A DNA stretch of 64,000 nucleotides from Nostoc sp. FACHB-110 (GTDB lineage: Bacteria > Cyanobacteriota > Cyanobacteriia > Cyanobacteriales > Nostocaceae). The stretch's first letter is position 1. The number at the start of each line of letters is the position of its first letter. The stretch lies in the NCBI RefSeq assembly GCF_014697425.1, contig NZ_JACJRU010000001.1, positions 558,001 to 622,000 of the forward strand, in the 5' to 3' direction. The notes under the pieces are model-generated. The model was not told the DNA's origin and ran no database searches. It was given only the letters and a program-made list of their open reading frames with translations. Below are positions 7,579 through 17,101 of this stretch, piece by piece. Made by a program: the position numbers and the translations under genes.

Positions 7579-10500
7579 ATGTCTAGTATCGTCTTTATCG
7601 ATTCTCAAATTCCTGATTACCAAAGCCTTGTAGATGGCTTAGATGCAGATAGCCAATTAATTATCCTTGATCCCAATCAAGACGGTGTAGCCCAAATTAC
7701 CGCAGCCTTACAAGCAGGCAACTTTGACTCTGTACACATAGTTTCTCATGGAACTCCAGGCAACTTACAGTTAGGAACAGCACAATTAAATGTGCAGACT
7801 ATCACCACAACCTACAGTAGCCTTTTACAACAATGGTCAAATCATTTGACACCGGGTGCAGATATTCTGCTTTACGGTTGTAATGTGGCTCAAGGTGAAT
7901 CAGGCCAAAGCTTTGTGCAGCAGTTACATGAAATTACAGGTGCTGATATCGCTGCGTCTGATAATGCAACGGGTAGTGTCGTACTTGGTGGCGATTGGAA
8001 CTTAGAATATACTACAGGATTGATTACTGCACCCCTAGCATTTCAAATTCAGGCACTAGAAGCTTACAACTCTGTTTTAGCCCCCTTCACTGGTGGAAAT
8101 ATAGTTGTTTTGCGTTTGGGAACTGGTACTGGAACGCTATCAAGTGCCGCCACGCCAGTATTTTTGGATGAATACACCACAAATGGCACTTTATCTCAAT
8201 CAATTGCCTTACCTACTGCTGTTAGTGGTAATAATCGCATCCTCACCCAAAGTGGTACAGCAACTTCTGAAGGCGCGTTAACCCTCTCGGCTGATGGACG
8301 ATATTTAACTTTAGTCGGCTACGATGCAGCACCAGGAACAACGGGTGTTGCGAGTACAACTAGTTCTGCCAACAACCGGATTGTTGCTAGGGTAGATGCT
8401 AACGGCACAGTTGACACAACTACTCGCATTAGCAGTGCTTATAGTGGTAACAATATCCGTAGTGCAGTTACTAACGATGGTTCTGGCTTTTGGGTTGGTG
8501 GCCCTGCTACTGGTCTTACCTACGTTCCCTATGGTAGTACAGGCACTTCTACCACAATCAATGGGTTGAATTCGCGTGTTACTAACATCTTCAACGGACA
8601 GTTATATACTTCTGCCTCATCTGGTAGCAACATTGGAGTCAGCACTATTGGAATAGGCTTACCCACAACCTCTGGACAAACCGTTTCTCTCCTGCCAGGA
8701 TTACCAAATACAGGAAATCCTTACGCTTTTGTCTTACTTGACCGCGACCTTACTATAGCTGGTGTTGATACGCTGTACATAGCTGATCAAAATGCTAGTA
8801 ATAATGGCGGTGGGTTGTATAAATATTCCTTTAATGGTGCTACCTGGAATGCCCAGGGAAGTATTGCTGGTACGTTAACTGGCTTGACTGGAGTCATCAA
8901 CGGTAGCGGTGTAGATTTGTATGCGACTAACGGCACTGGTGTAGGTAATACCCTCGTCAGGTTTACGGATACAGCAGCATTTAACGCTAACATATCTGGT
9001 TCATTTACCACACTGGCTACAGCAGCAGCAAATACTGTTTTCCGAGGTGTGGCATTTGCGCCCACTAACGCTACTCCTTTGCCTGATTTAACTGTTAGTC
9101 TCAGTGATTCTCCTGACCCGGTGATTGTGGGGAATCCTCTTACTTATACTCTGATAGTTAGTAATGTTGGTGCTGCCAATGCTAATAACGTCACGGTGCA
9201 GTATACCTTACCTAATGGCGTAACATTTAACGGCACATCAGTTTCTAATGGTTTTACTGCTAGTCAATCAGGAAATATTGTGGCCTTTACAGGTGGCAGT
9301 ATTAATGCGGGTAGTAATGCCAGCCTGACTGTTTCTGTCATTCCTAATACCAGTGGAATTCTTACTAGCGGTACTGCCACGGTAGATATTAACAACAATA
9401 TTCCTGAAAGCAACGAAAACAATAATACTGGGGCGGCAATTACCACCACAGTTACCACAACTCAGGTAGGACAAGCACCGACCATTGTACTCAACACAGC
9501 CAGCACCACCGATTTATTAGATGCTAATGGAGCTTTGCCAATTGCAGGTTTAGCCGCAGTTAGTGGTGTAATTAACAATCCCAATGACCCCGCTAGAACT
9601 CTGGGTTTGGATTTCACAATTGCTGATGCTGATACCGACATAGCGAATTTGACTGTGACAGTTAGCAGCAGCAACACAGCTGTGGTTCCTAACGCCAACT
9701 TGACATTAACTGGTTCAGGAGCTAGTCGCAATCTTAGGATTAATCCTGTAGGTGTCGGTAATAGCAATATTATTGTGACTGTTAGTGATGGTAGTAGTAC
9801 TGCCAACTATACAATTGCCTATGCAGCCTCAGCTAATAACGGAACAACGACAACTCAATTTTTAACAGGTACAAGTGATGCTTCTACAGCGATTTCTGTG
9901 GGTGGGACATACTTCTTAGCAGGCGATGACGAAAATCAAGTTTTGCGCCTCTACGATTACACCAAATCAGGATTACCTGTGGGTGGTTTTGACTTTACCA
10001 GTTCTCTGGGATTGACACAAACTAACAGTTCTGGAATTCTGCGAGAAGTAGATATTGAAGCATCTACAAGAGTAGGCGATCGCATTTTCTGGTTAGGTTC
10101 AGAAAGCAATAATGATGAGGGTAGTAATCGGCCTAATCGTAACCGCATATTTGCTACAGATATCACTGGCACAGGCGCAACCGCTACGCTCACTTATGCA
10201 GGTCGCTACGACTTTTTACGACAAGACATCATTAACTGGGATGTTAATAACCTTCATGGTAAAGGTGCTAACTACTACGGTTTGGCGGCCAGTGCGGCTA
10301 CTGGTGTTGGTTCCAAAGTACCCAACGGCTACAATATCGAAGGTTTAGAAATCGCTCCTGATGGGACAACGGCATACGTAGCTTTCCGCGCTCCACAAGT
10401 TCCGCCTAGCGGACGTTCTCACGCTCTTATCGTTCCTGTCACCAACTTTACCAACCTCTTGTCACCTACTGGGGGTACACAAGGCTCGGCTCAATTTGGC

Positions 10501-13500
10501 ACTCCCATCGAATTAGATTTAGGTGGTCGAGGAATTCGGGAAATTCGCCGCAATGCTAACAATCAGTATGTGATTATTGCCGGGCCAGCTGGTGATGCCG
10601 GGTCTGCACCCAACGATTTTCGCCTTTATACTTGGGATGGCAACCCCAACAGCACCCCGCAATTACGTGCTGCTACATTCCCCACAGGCTTTAATCCTGA
10701 AGGTATGATCAGCATTCCTGATAATCTCACCAGTACTTCGCAAATTCAGTTTGTTAACGATGATGGCGACCTTGTTCTTTACAACAATGCTACAGCCACC
10801 AAAGACCTCGCAGAAAATAACTACAAAAAATTCCGTACCGACAGCATTACCCTTGGTGGTGTAGTTCTGACACCACGAATTCACGACATTCAAGGAACTG
10901 CTCACATCTCACTGTTAAACGGACAAAGTGTAGCTGATGTACCGGGGATTGTGACTGTTGTTAGATCCAATGGATTTTACTTGCAAGACCCAAATCCTGA
11001 CAACGACGATCGCACCTCCGAGGCAATTTTTGTTTTTACTTCCTCAGCACCAACTGTGCGCGTAGGCGATTCTGTGTTAGTTGCTGGTACAGTCACAGAG
11101 TTTCGTCCCGGCAGTACTGGTGGGACAAATAACCTGACAACTACAGAAATTATTAGTCCTAGAATTACTGTTCTTTCCCAGAATAACTCGCTACCTACTG
11201 CCACAATTTTAGGCAATGGTGGGCGTATTATTCCGACAACAGTAATTGAAGATGATGCCAATGGCAATGTCGAAACTGGTGGTGTGTTTGACCCAGCCAA
11301 TGATGGCCTTGATTTCTACGAAAGCTTAGAAGGAATGCTGGTGCAGATTAACAACCCTGTAGCAGTTAGTCCGACAAATTCCTTTGGTGAGATTTGGGTA
11401 TTGGGCGATAATGGCGTAAATGCTACTGGACGCACACCTCGTGGCGGGATTGTGATTAGTCCGAATGATTCTAATCCAGAACGCATCCAAATAGATGATA
11501 CTTTATTGACGGGTAGCACGCCTCAAGTTAGTGTCGGTGCGACTTTTGACACAATTACTGGTGTAGTTGATTACAATTTTGGCAACTTTGAAGTATTGCC
11601 AACTGCCCTCACCGTAACTGCACCTAGCACTCTTTCTCGAGAAGTAACTAATCTTACTCCTACTTCTGACCAATTAACAGTAGCCACGTTCAACGTGGAA
11701 AACCTTGATCCTGGTGATGGCGCAACTCAGTTTGCTAACTTAGCCGATCGCATTGTCCATAATTTGCGATCGCCAGATATCCTTGGGGTAGAAGAAATTC
11801 AAGACAACAATGGGGCAACAAATAACAGTGTAGTTGATGCCAGTGTTACTTACCAGACATTAATAGAGGCGATCGTGGCGGCTGGTGGCCCTAGATATGA
11901 ATATCGCCAAGTTGACCCAGTAAATAACCAAGACGGTGGTGAACCTGGTGGTAATATCCGTCAAGGTTTCTTATTTAACCCAACCCGTGTGCAGTTTGTC
12001 GATATTCCTGGCGGTGGTTCTATTACTAACACCACAGTTACTAATGTCAATGGTGTTCCCACGCTGTCAGCGAGTCCTGGAAGACTTGAGCCAACTAACT
12101 CTGCATTTAATAGCAGTCGTAAACCGTTAATTGGTCAATTCGTCTTCAACGGTCAAAATCTTTACATCATCGGCAATCACTTTAACTCCAAAGGCGGCGA
12201 CCAACCTTTATATGGTGTCAATCAACCGCCAGTTCTCAGCAGCGAAGTGCAACGCCAACAACAAGCAACAATAGTGGCAAACTTTGTCCAACAAATTTTG
12301 GGAATTGACTCCAAAGCCAATGTAGTGGTTTTGGGTGATTTGAATGACTACCAGTTTTCTAATCCTCTCAATATCCTCAAAAGTGCTGGGCTGACTGCCT
12401 TAATTGAAACTCTGCCCGCAAATGAACGTTACACTTACAATTTTGAAGGTAACGCCCAAGTACTCGACCATATTCTAGTTAGTAATAACTTACTCAACAA
12501 ACTAGATGGCTTTGATGTGGTTCATATTAACTCAGAATTTGTTGATCAAGTTAGTGACCACGATCCTGGTATAGCAAGGTTTAATTTACGCGCTAACCAA
12601 GCTCCGACGGCAGTCACATTTAATAATGCGTTGACCAGCATCAATGAAAACACTAGCACCAGCGATCGCATCCGTGTTGCAGATATCAGTATTACTGATG
12701 ATGCTTTAGGAACCAATAACCTCAGCCTCACTGGCACAGATGCGAGTTTCTTTGAAATCACTAATTCTGTATTGTATTTACGGGCTAACACTAACCTAGA
12801 TTTTGAAACCAAGTCTAGTTACAGTGTCACCGTTGCCGTGGATGACCCCACAGTTGGCAGCACTCCCGATGCAGTGGCTAATTTCACCTTGGCTGTGAAT
12901 GATGTCAATGAAGCACCAACCGCAGTTAACTTCCGCAACACTGTTACCAGCATCAACGAAAATACAAATACCAGCAACCGCATCCGTGTTGCAGATATCA
13001 GTATTACTGATGATGCTTTAGGAACCAATAACCTCAGTCTGACTGGCACAGATGCGAGTTTCTTTGAAATCACTAATTCTGTATTGTATTTACGGGCTAA
13101 CACTAACCTAGATTTTGAAACCAAGTCTAGTTACAATGTCACCGTTGCCGTAGATGACCCCACAGTTGGCAGCACTCCCGATGCAGTGGCTAATTTCACC
13201 TTGGCTGTGAATGATGTCAATGAAGCACCAACCGCAGTTAACTTCCGCAACACTGTTACCAGCATCAACGAAAATACAAATACCAGCAACCGCATCCGTG
13301 TTGCAGATATCAGTATTACTGATGATGCTTTAGGAACCAATAACCTCAGTCTGACTGGCACAGATGCGAGTTTCTTTGAAATCACTAATTCTGTATTGTA
13401 TCTGAGAGCTAACACTAACCTAGATTTTGAAACCAAGTCTAGTTACAATGTCACCGTTGCCGTAGATGACCCCACAGTTGGCAGCACTCCCGATGCAACT

Positions 13501-14436
13501 GCTAATTTCACCTTGGCTGTGAATGATGTCAATGAAGCACCAACCGCCAGAAATGACAGCGCCACAACCACAGATATTCAACCAGTCATCATTAATGTAC
13601 TGGCAAATGACACTGACCCAGATGGTAATCTGTTAACTATCAGCAGTTTCACCAATCCGACGACAGGTAGTGTAGTACGGAATAATGACAACACCTTCAC
13701 CTACACTCCCCGACTTGGTTTTTCTGGTGCTGATAGTTTTACTTACACAATTAATGATGGTAGTTTAACTGCTACAGCCACAGTTAACCTGACACTTACC
13801 CTTGGTAGCAACCAAATTATTGGCACTGCTGGTAATGATATCTTACTGGGAACTGGCAGAAGCGACATTATCAGAGGTCTAGGTGGTAGTGACATCATTA
13901 GCAGCTTGGGCAACAAGGACATCATTTATGGTGGAGACGGCAATGATAGCTTAGATGGCGGTGCTGGTGATGACATACTTTATGGTGAAAATGGCAAGGA
14001 TATCCTTTATGGCGGGGACGGCAATGACACCCTAGATGGCGGTACTGGTGATGACATACTTTATGGTGGTGCTGGTAATGACATACTCATCGGTGGCTTA
14101 GGTCGAGATATTTTGATGGGTGGTGATGGTAGAGATAGCTTCTACTTAAACAATGGTTCTGGCAATACTGATACCGTCATGGACTTTGCTGCTGGTGAGA
14201 GTCTGATTATTTCCAAATCAGAATTTAGCCTTAACCAAGCATTGGGTACACTTAGCCCCAGTTTCTTCCGTCTTGGTACAAGTGCTACTACTGCCAGCGA
14301 TCGCTTTATTTATGACGGAAGTACAGGTAAACTGTTCTTTGATCAAGATGGCATTGGCAATGTCGCTAAAGTTCAAATAGCTCAGTTTGCTAATAAACCT
14401 ATTCTCGCCAATACCGATTTTTCTGTGATTGCATAA
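7579..14436 (+). CDS. Giant secreted RTX protein with DUF4347, DUF3616-like, nuclease-like and cadherin-like domains
   Basis: A 2285-residue mosaic with no signal peptide; the Ca-binding RTX repeats near the end point to type I secretion. In order: DUF4347 (about 1-155); a beta-rich region; a CARDB/DUF11-like domain (about 503-625); a DUF3616-like beta region (about 760-1070); and an OB-like segment (about 1100-1200). Next comes an endonuclease/exonuclease/phosphatase domain (about 1366-1660) with VATFNVENLD, IIGNHFNSKGGD, VVLGDLNDYQF and SDHDPG. Then follow three cadherin-like repeats of 104 residues (1675-1986), a VCBS-like domain (1987-2075) and nonapeptides such as GGDGNDTLDGG (about 2076-2185). 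The EEP motifs (N, H, D-x-N, SDH) look intact, so it probably cleaves extracellular nucleic acid or phosphoesters. No T1SS genes are adjacent. Confidence 0.92.
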   Translation: MSSIVFIDSQIPDYQSLVDGLDADSQLIILDPNQDGVAQITAALQAGNFDSVHIVSHGTPGNLQLGTAQLNVQTITTTYSSLLQQWSNHLTPGADILLYGCNVAQGESGQSFVQQLHEITGADIAASDNATGSVVLGGDWNLEYTTGLITAPLAFQIQALEAYNSVLAPFTGGNIVVLRLGTGTGTLSSAATPVFLDEYTTNGTLSQSIALPTAVSGNNRILTQSGTATSEGALTLSADGRYLTLVGYDAAPGTTGVASTTSSANNRIVARVDANGTVDTTTRISSAYSGNNIRSAVTNDGSGFWVGGPATGLTYVPYGSTGTSTTINGLNSRVTNIFNGQLYTSASSGSNIGVSTIGIGLPTTSGQTVSLLPGLPNTGNPYAFVLLDRDLTIAGVDTLYIADQNASNNGGGLYKYSFNGATWNAQGSIAGTLTGLTGVINGSGVDLYATNGTGVGNTLVRFTDTAAFNANISGSFTTLATAAANTVFRGVAFAPTNATPLPDLTVSLSDSPDPVIVGNPLTYTLIVSNVGAANANNVTVQYTLPNGVTFNGTSVSNGFTASQSGNIVAFTGGSINAGSNASLTVSVIPNTSGILTSGTATVDINNNIPESNENNNTGAAITTTVTTTQVGQAPTIVLNTASTTDLLDANGALPIAGLAAVSGVINNPNDPARTLGLDFTIADADTDIANLTVTVSSSNTAVVPNANLTLTGSGASRNLRINPVGVGNSNIIVTVSDGSSTANYTIAYAASANNGTTTTQFLTGTSDASTAISVGGTYFLAGDDENQVLRLYDYTKSGLPVGGFDFTSSLGLTQTNSSGILREVDIEASTRVGDRIFWLGSESNNDEGSNRPNRNRIFATDITGTGATATLTYAGRYDFLRQDIINWDVNNLHGKGANYYGLAASAATGVGSKVPNGYNIEGLEIAPDGTTAYVAFRAPQVPPSGRSHALIVPVTNFTNLLSPTGGTQGSAQFGTPIELDLGGRGIREIRRNANNQYVIIAGPAGDAGSAPNDFRLYTWDGNPNSTPQLRAATFPTGFNPEGMISIPDNLTSTSQIQFVNDDGDLVLYNNATATKDLAENNYKKFRTDSITLGGVVLTPRIHDIQGTAHISLLNGQSVADVPGIVTVVRSNGFYLQDPNPDNDDRTSEAIFVFTSSAPTVRVGDSVLVAGTVTEFRPGSTGGTNNLTTTEIISPRITVLSQNNSLPTATILGNGGRIIPTTVIEDDANGNVETGGVFDPANDGLDFYESLEGMLVQINNPVAVSPTNSFGEIWVLGDNGVNATGRTPRGGIVISPNDSNPERIQIDDTLLTGSTPQVSVGATFDTITGVVDYNFGNFEVLPTALTVTAPSTLSREVTNLTPTSDQLTVATFNVENLDPGDGATQFANLADRIVHNLRSPDILGVEEIQDNNGATNNSVVDASVTYQTLIEAIVAAGGPRYEYRQVDPVNNQDGGEPGGNIRQGFLFNPTRVQFVDIPGGGSITNTTVTNVNGVPTLSASPGRLEPTNSAFNSSRKPLIGQFVFNGQNLYIIGNHFNSKGGDQPLYGVNQPPVLSSEVQRQQQATIVANFVQQILGIDSKANVVVLGDLNDYQFSNPLNILKSAGLTALIETLPANERYTYNFEGNAQVLDHILVSNNLLNKLDGFDVVHINSEFVDQVSDHDPGIARFNLRANQAPTAVTFNNALTSINENTSTSDRIRVADISITDDALGTNNLSLTGTDASFFEITNSVLYLRANTNLDFETKSSYSVTVAVDDPTVGSTPDAVANFTLAVNDVNEAPTAVNFRNTVTSINENTNTSNRIRVADISITDDALGTNNLSLTGTDASFFEITNSVLYLRANTNLDFETKSSYNVTVAVDDPTVGSTPDAVANFTLAVNDVNEAPTAVNFRNTVTSINENTNTSNRIRVADISITDDALGTNNLSLTGTDASFFEITNSVLYLRANTNLDFETKSSYNVTVAVDDPTVGSTPDATANFTLAVNDVNEAPTARNDSATTTDIQPVIINVLANDTDPDGNLLTISSFTNPTTGSVVRNNDNTFTYTPRLGFSGADSFTYTINDGSLTATATVNLTLTLGSNQIIGTAGNDILLGTGRSDIIRGLGGSDIISSLGNKDIIYGGDGNDSLDGGAGDDILYGENGKDILYGGDGNDTLDGGTGDDILYGGAGNDILIGGLGRDILMGGDGRDSFYLNNGSGNTDTVMDFAAGESLIISKSEFSLNQALGTLSPSFFRLGTSATTASDRFIYDGSTGKLFFDQDGIGNVAKVQIAQFANKPILANTDFSVIA
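12601..13536 (+). repeat. Three tandem 312-bp repeats inside the giant gene
   Basis: Exact-period units begin at 12601, 12913 and 13225; the next domain begins at 13537 with the same APTA residues. Each encodes one 104-residue cadherin-like domain. Units 2 and 3 are almost identical at the nucleotide level, with changes seen only at a few positions, while unit 1 differs mainly in its first 80 bases. This indicates recent duplication or gene conversion. Confidence 0.93.
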
Positions 14437-14511
14437 ATGAATTTAATTCCCCTACTGATAGTCTGCCAAGAAAACTTGGCGTGGTGGTAGACTTCGGGGT
14501 ATTTAGCAGGC

Positions 14512-14538
14512 AGCAAGGGGAAGAATCTTTCCCTTGCT
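14512..14538. terminator. Hairpin between convergent genes
   Basis: AGCAAGGGGAA (14512-14522) and TTTCCCTTGCT (14528-14538) form an 11-bp stem with one G-U pair around a 5-base loop. It lies between the 3' ends of the RTX gene and the Cas6-HTH gene, so it may end both transcripts. There is no long T tract on either side, so it is not a perfect intrinsic terminator. Confidence 0.5.
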
Positions 14539-14556
14539 CCTACCTTAAAAGCTTTA

Positions 14557-15699
14557 TCAGTCGCCCTTTAGAGCTTTGCGAGCTAACTTGACGTAAGTTT
14601 TTACTGTATCAGGTTTCATTTGTAAGTCAAGAGCGATCGCCGCTAAAGAGTCCCCATGTTCTCGACGAGCTAGAATAGTTGCCCAAGTACTAGCAATTTT
14701 ATCAGTGCGATCGCCCCCTGTGCGTTTGCGCTGTGCAGCGAATATCTCTGTCAGTTCTTCAATGCGTTGAGCTAGCATATCTGCAATTAACTGCTCGGCG
14801 ACAGCTGACTTTTGCTCTTCTAGCCAGCCAGCGTGTGTTTGTCCTAGTCCAAAGGTGGTTTTGTGGCCTGTGCCGCAGTAGGGTGCTAGTCTGAGTAAAG
14901 CATAAAATAGCTGCGTAAATTCAGTATTTGCCAAAGCGGCCTTACTCAAGCCCAAAGATATAGCCCCAGTAAAACCAGTGACTGACCCTTGCTTACCTGC
15001 TGCAACTTTAACTGATTCCAAACGATGCTGGTGAATGATGACGTTTTCATCAATCCATTTCAGGAAAACCTCTTGTTCTACTGGCTGCTGCGAAAAATCA
15101 TTCCACCGCCGTAGATAGCTGTGGAAGAGATTTTCTGGAACTGGTAAAGGGAAATGATGACCCTTGCGGCGAAAACTTGTCGGTGAAACAAAACTCAAGT
15201 CTACGACAGATTGATTTTCTGAGGATTGCAGTAACTTTGTATAAGTAGTAGGGGTATGAGCAATACTCACCTGTTTGATTTGTAGAGATGCTCCTCTTAA
15301 ATCGATATCCTTTGGCAAGTTGGTTAACCACTGCTTGAGAAAAGATGCAACCCTTTGAGACAGCGCATTGATATGCCAATGATAGATTTGATTGGCTACT
15401 AATTTCAGTTGCTTACCACTAGGTAGAAGTTGCCCTTCTAGTGCTGAGATAGTAAAAGCTTTTTCTGATTCTCCATCATGAAGATAAGCTGATAGTTCAG
15501 GGTCAATTTGTCGCACTTGGTCTAGAAACCAAGCATGGAGTCCAATTGTGTACTGTGAGTAGAGCGATGCTGAAGCAGTTGCTTCTAAATCAAACACCAA
15601 GCCTACCAATTGGGTCTCATCTGTCCATGTCGGCACTGAGGAAGTAGGTGCAGGTTTAGCTCTGGGCTTGCGCTTGGTGGTTGTGGCTGCTCTAGGCAT
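14557..15699 (-). CDS. cas6: Cas6 family CRISPR endoribonuclease with C-terminal helix-turn-helix
   Basis: A 380-residue protein. A basic N-terminal tail (1-20) precedes a RAMP-fold Cas6 region. The signature SPTSFRRKGHHFPLP, then SYLRRWNDF, and the Gly-rich loop TGHKTTFGLGQTHAGW place it in the Cas6 family that cuts CRISPR precursor RNA. It shares SPTSF, RRWN and GxGQT with the operon-encoded Cas6 at 18879-19892, so the window has two Cas6 paralogues. After the Gly-rich loop come about 85 extra residues, ending with a putative helix-turn-helix (SLAAIALDLQMKPDTVKTY). Such a tail suggests DNA binding or autoregulation, which is inference. It lies at the distal end of array 1. A broken copy of the same tail is at 27025-27163. 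Confidence 0.85.
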   Translation of the reverse strand: MPRAATTTKRKPRAKPAPTSSVPTWTDETQLVGLVFDLEATASASLYSQYTIGLHAWFLDQVRQIDPELSAYLHDGESEKAFTISALEGQLLPSGKQLKLVANQIYHWHINALSQRVASFLKQWLTNLPKDIDLRGASLQIKQVSIAHTPTTYTKLLQSSENQSVVDLSFVSPTSFRRKGHHFPLPVPENLFHSYLRRWNDFSQQPVEQEVFLKWIDENVIIHQHRLESVKVAAGKQGSVTGFTGAISLGLSKAALANTEFTQLFYALLRLAPYCGTGHKTTFGLGQTHAGWLEEQKSAVAEQLIADMLAQRIEELTEIFAAQRKRTGGDRTDKIASTWATILARREHGDSLAAIALDLQMKPDTVKTYVKLARKALKGD

Positions 15700-15739
15700 C
15701 GTTTGGCTTGAGTCGAAGAATGATTCAATATTCTAGGTG

Positions 15740-15816
15740 ATTTCATCCCCCAATGGGGAAAATAGGGTTGAGAAATGAACAGTGAACAGTGAACAGTGAC
15801 CAGTTATCAATTTGTT
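15740..15816 (-). repeat. Decayed CRISPR repeat followed by 7-bp tandem repeats
   Basis: 15740-15775 aligns with the array 1 repeat with several substitutions and a missing base; the CCCC/GGGG stem is still recognisable. It is followed at 15777-15804 by four 7-bp units, three GAACAGT and one GACCAGT. This is the oldest, leader-distal end of the array. Confidence 0.75.
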
Positions 15817-16582
15817 GTTTTAGTCCCCTTGCGGGGAAATTGTGTTTGGAAACCCAACACCAGTAGTGCGGTCAAATTTCATTGAGACTTGTTTCAGTCC
15901 CCTTGCGGGGAAATTGGGTTTAGAAACCTATTAATCTGACATCCCATATCATTGCCATAAATATGTTTCAGTCCCCTTGCGGGGAAATTGGGTTTAGAAA
16001 CGTTGAGCATCATATTGATGATGATGTTGACCAATAGTTTCAGTCCCCTTGCGGGGAAATTGGGTTTAGAAACTCAGCCGAATCCTGGGTGCAATCCCCA
16101 GGCGATCGCCTGTTTCAGTCCCCTTGCGGGGAAATTGGGTTTAGAAACGGGTGCGGGGAATTAATAATGATGCTTCGCAGTTGTGTTTCAGTCCCCTTGC
16201 GGGGAAATTGGGTTTAGAAACTAAACTTTGACTCTCCCCCCAATCAAATAACAAAGAGTTTCAGTCCCCTTGCGGGGAAATTGGGTTTAGAAACATGGCG
16301 CGTTAGCTGAGATGGTCGATGTTCAACTGTTTCAGTCCCCTTGCGGGGAAATTGGGTTTAGAAACCTAAGTGTTGAATTTCTGTTATTTAAAGAATAGTT
16401 TCAGTCCCCTTGCGGGGAAATTGGGTTTAGAAACGCTTGTTCCAAGCTTCTTTGGCTCCTGATTTCTGTGTTTCAGTCCCCTTGCGGGGAAATTGGGTTT
16501 AGAAACCTTTTTGTCAGCGTGTTTTAAATAAGAATTTCCCTGGAAGTTTCAGTCCCCTTGCGGGGAAATTGGGTTTAGAAAC
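15817..16582 (-). CRISPR. CRISPR array 1: 11 repeats of 37 bp, 10 spacers
   Basis: Ten perfect repeats start at 15891, 15965, 16037, 16112, 16185, 16258, 16329, 16398, 16470 and 16546; a degenerate one (three changes) starts at 15817. On the plus strand the repeat begins GTTTCAGTCCCCTTGCGGGG and ends in AAATTGGGTTTAGAAAC. Spacers are 32-39 bp. Read on the minus strand, the repeat ends in ACTGAAAC, which fits the usual 8-base Cas6 5' handle after a CCCC-GCAA-GGGG hairpin. Decay at the low-coordinate end and a leader next to cas2 both support minus-strand transcription. Confidence 0.97.
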
Positions 16583-16807
16583 TGCTCGCTACTGAAACTA
16601 TTATGGAGCAAGCTTCCTGGGAAGCAAATTGACGAATCGAAAATTTTGGTCATTTTCAGCCCATCTTATTGCAAGAAATTTGCAACTTCCCTAATTAATG
16701 AAACTCTGAAATTATTATATTGTCAAGGTTCTGGCGATTTTGACGAATCCCCTAGGGTTTTTGACCCCGCTACGACTGGTCAAACATCAAGCTGATATCT
16801 TTATCAA
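16583..16807 (-). promoter_or_regulatory. Leader of CRISPR array 1
   Basis: This A/T-rich 225-base segment between the cas2 stop and the first repeat should contain the array promoter and the integration signals. Blocks at 16608 (GCAAGCTTCCTG), 16721 (TGTCAAGGTTCTGGCGATTT) and about 16752 (CTAGGGTTTTTGACCCCGCT) recur in the same order beside array 2. The first two are at identical distances, 26 and 139 bases, from the last repeat. Confidence 0.85.
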
Positions 16808-17101
16808 TCATAAGACGATAGTTTGTTCTTGTCGAGGTATTTCCGAACCATAGGTAATAGTTTTTTTCACAGCACCAGAATCAAGTACATATATTCGCAC
16901 AGCGTCTTCTTCGGGTTTGATTAATTTTTCGATCTTTGTCTGTAAAGTGGCAAATTGTACAGATGTCAGAAAGCATTCAAATACACTGTATTGTGTCCAT
17001 TTGCCGTAACCAGATAACATTTTGTGCAGACGAGTGCGACGTTTGTTAGCGGCTTTATTATCTGGCAGATCGTAGATAATTAGATAGAACAGTGTAGTCA
17101 T
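16808..17101 (-). CDS. cas2: CRISPR adaptation protein Cas2
   Basis: A 97-residue protein of normal Cas2 length with the N-terminal strand FYLIIYDLPDN carrying the conserved Asp, followed by RRTRLHKMLSGYG and the mid motif QYSVFEC. Cas2 forms the central dimer of the Cas1-Cas2 spacer integrase. Its ATG overlaps the cas1 stop (ATGA), so the two are translationally coupled. The leader of array 1 starts right after its stop. A degenerate copy of its last nine codons is seen next to array 2. Confidence 0.97.
   Translation of the reverse strand: MTTLFYLIIYDLPDNKAANKRRTRLHKMLSGYGKWTQYSVFECFLTSVQFATLQTKIEKLIKPEEDAVRIYVLDSGAVKKTITYGSEIPRQEQTIVL

Noticed and set aside
12546..13925. Several minus-strand frames under the giant gene with repeated MVSKSRLVLAR starts
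   Set aside because: They are shadows of the 312-bp coding repeats on the plus strand.
16583..16807. Degenerate extra repeat in the leader (ACTGAAAC near 16590)
   Set aside because: The word is in the opposite orientation to the functional handle and lacks the hairpin.
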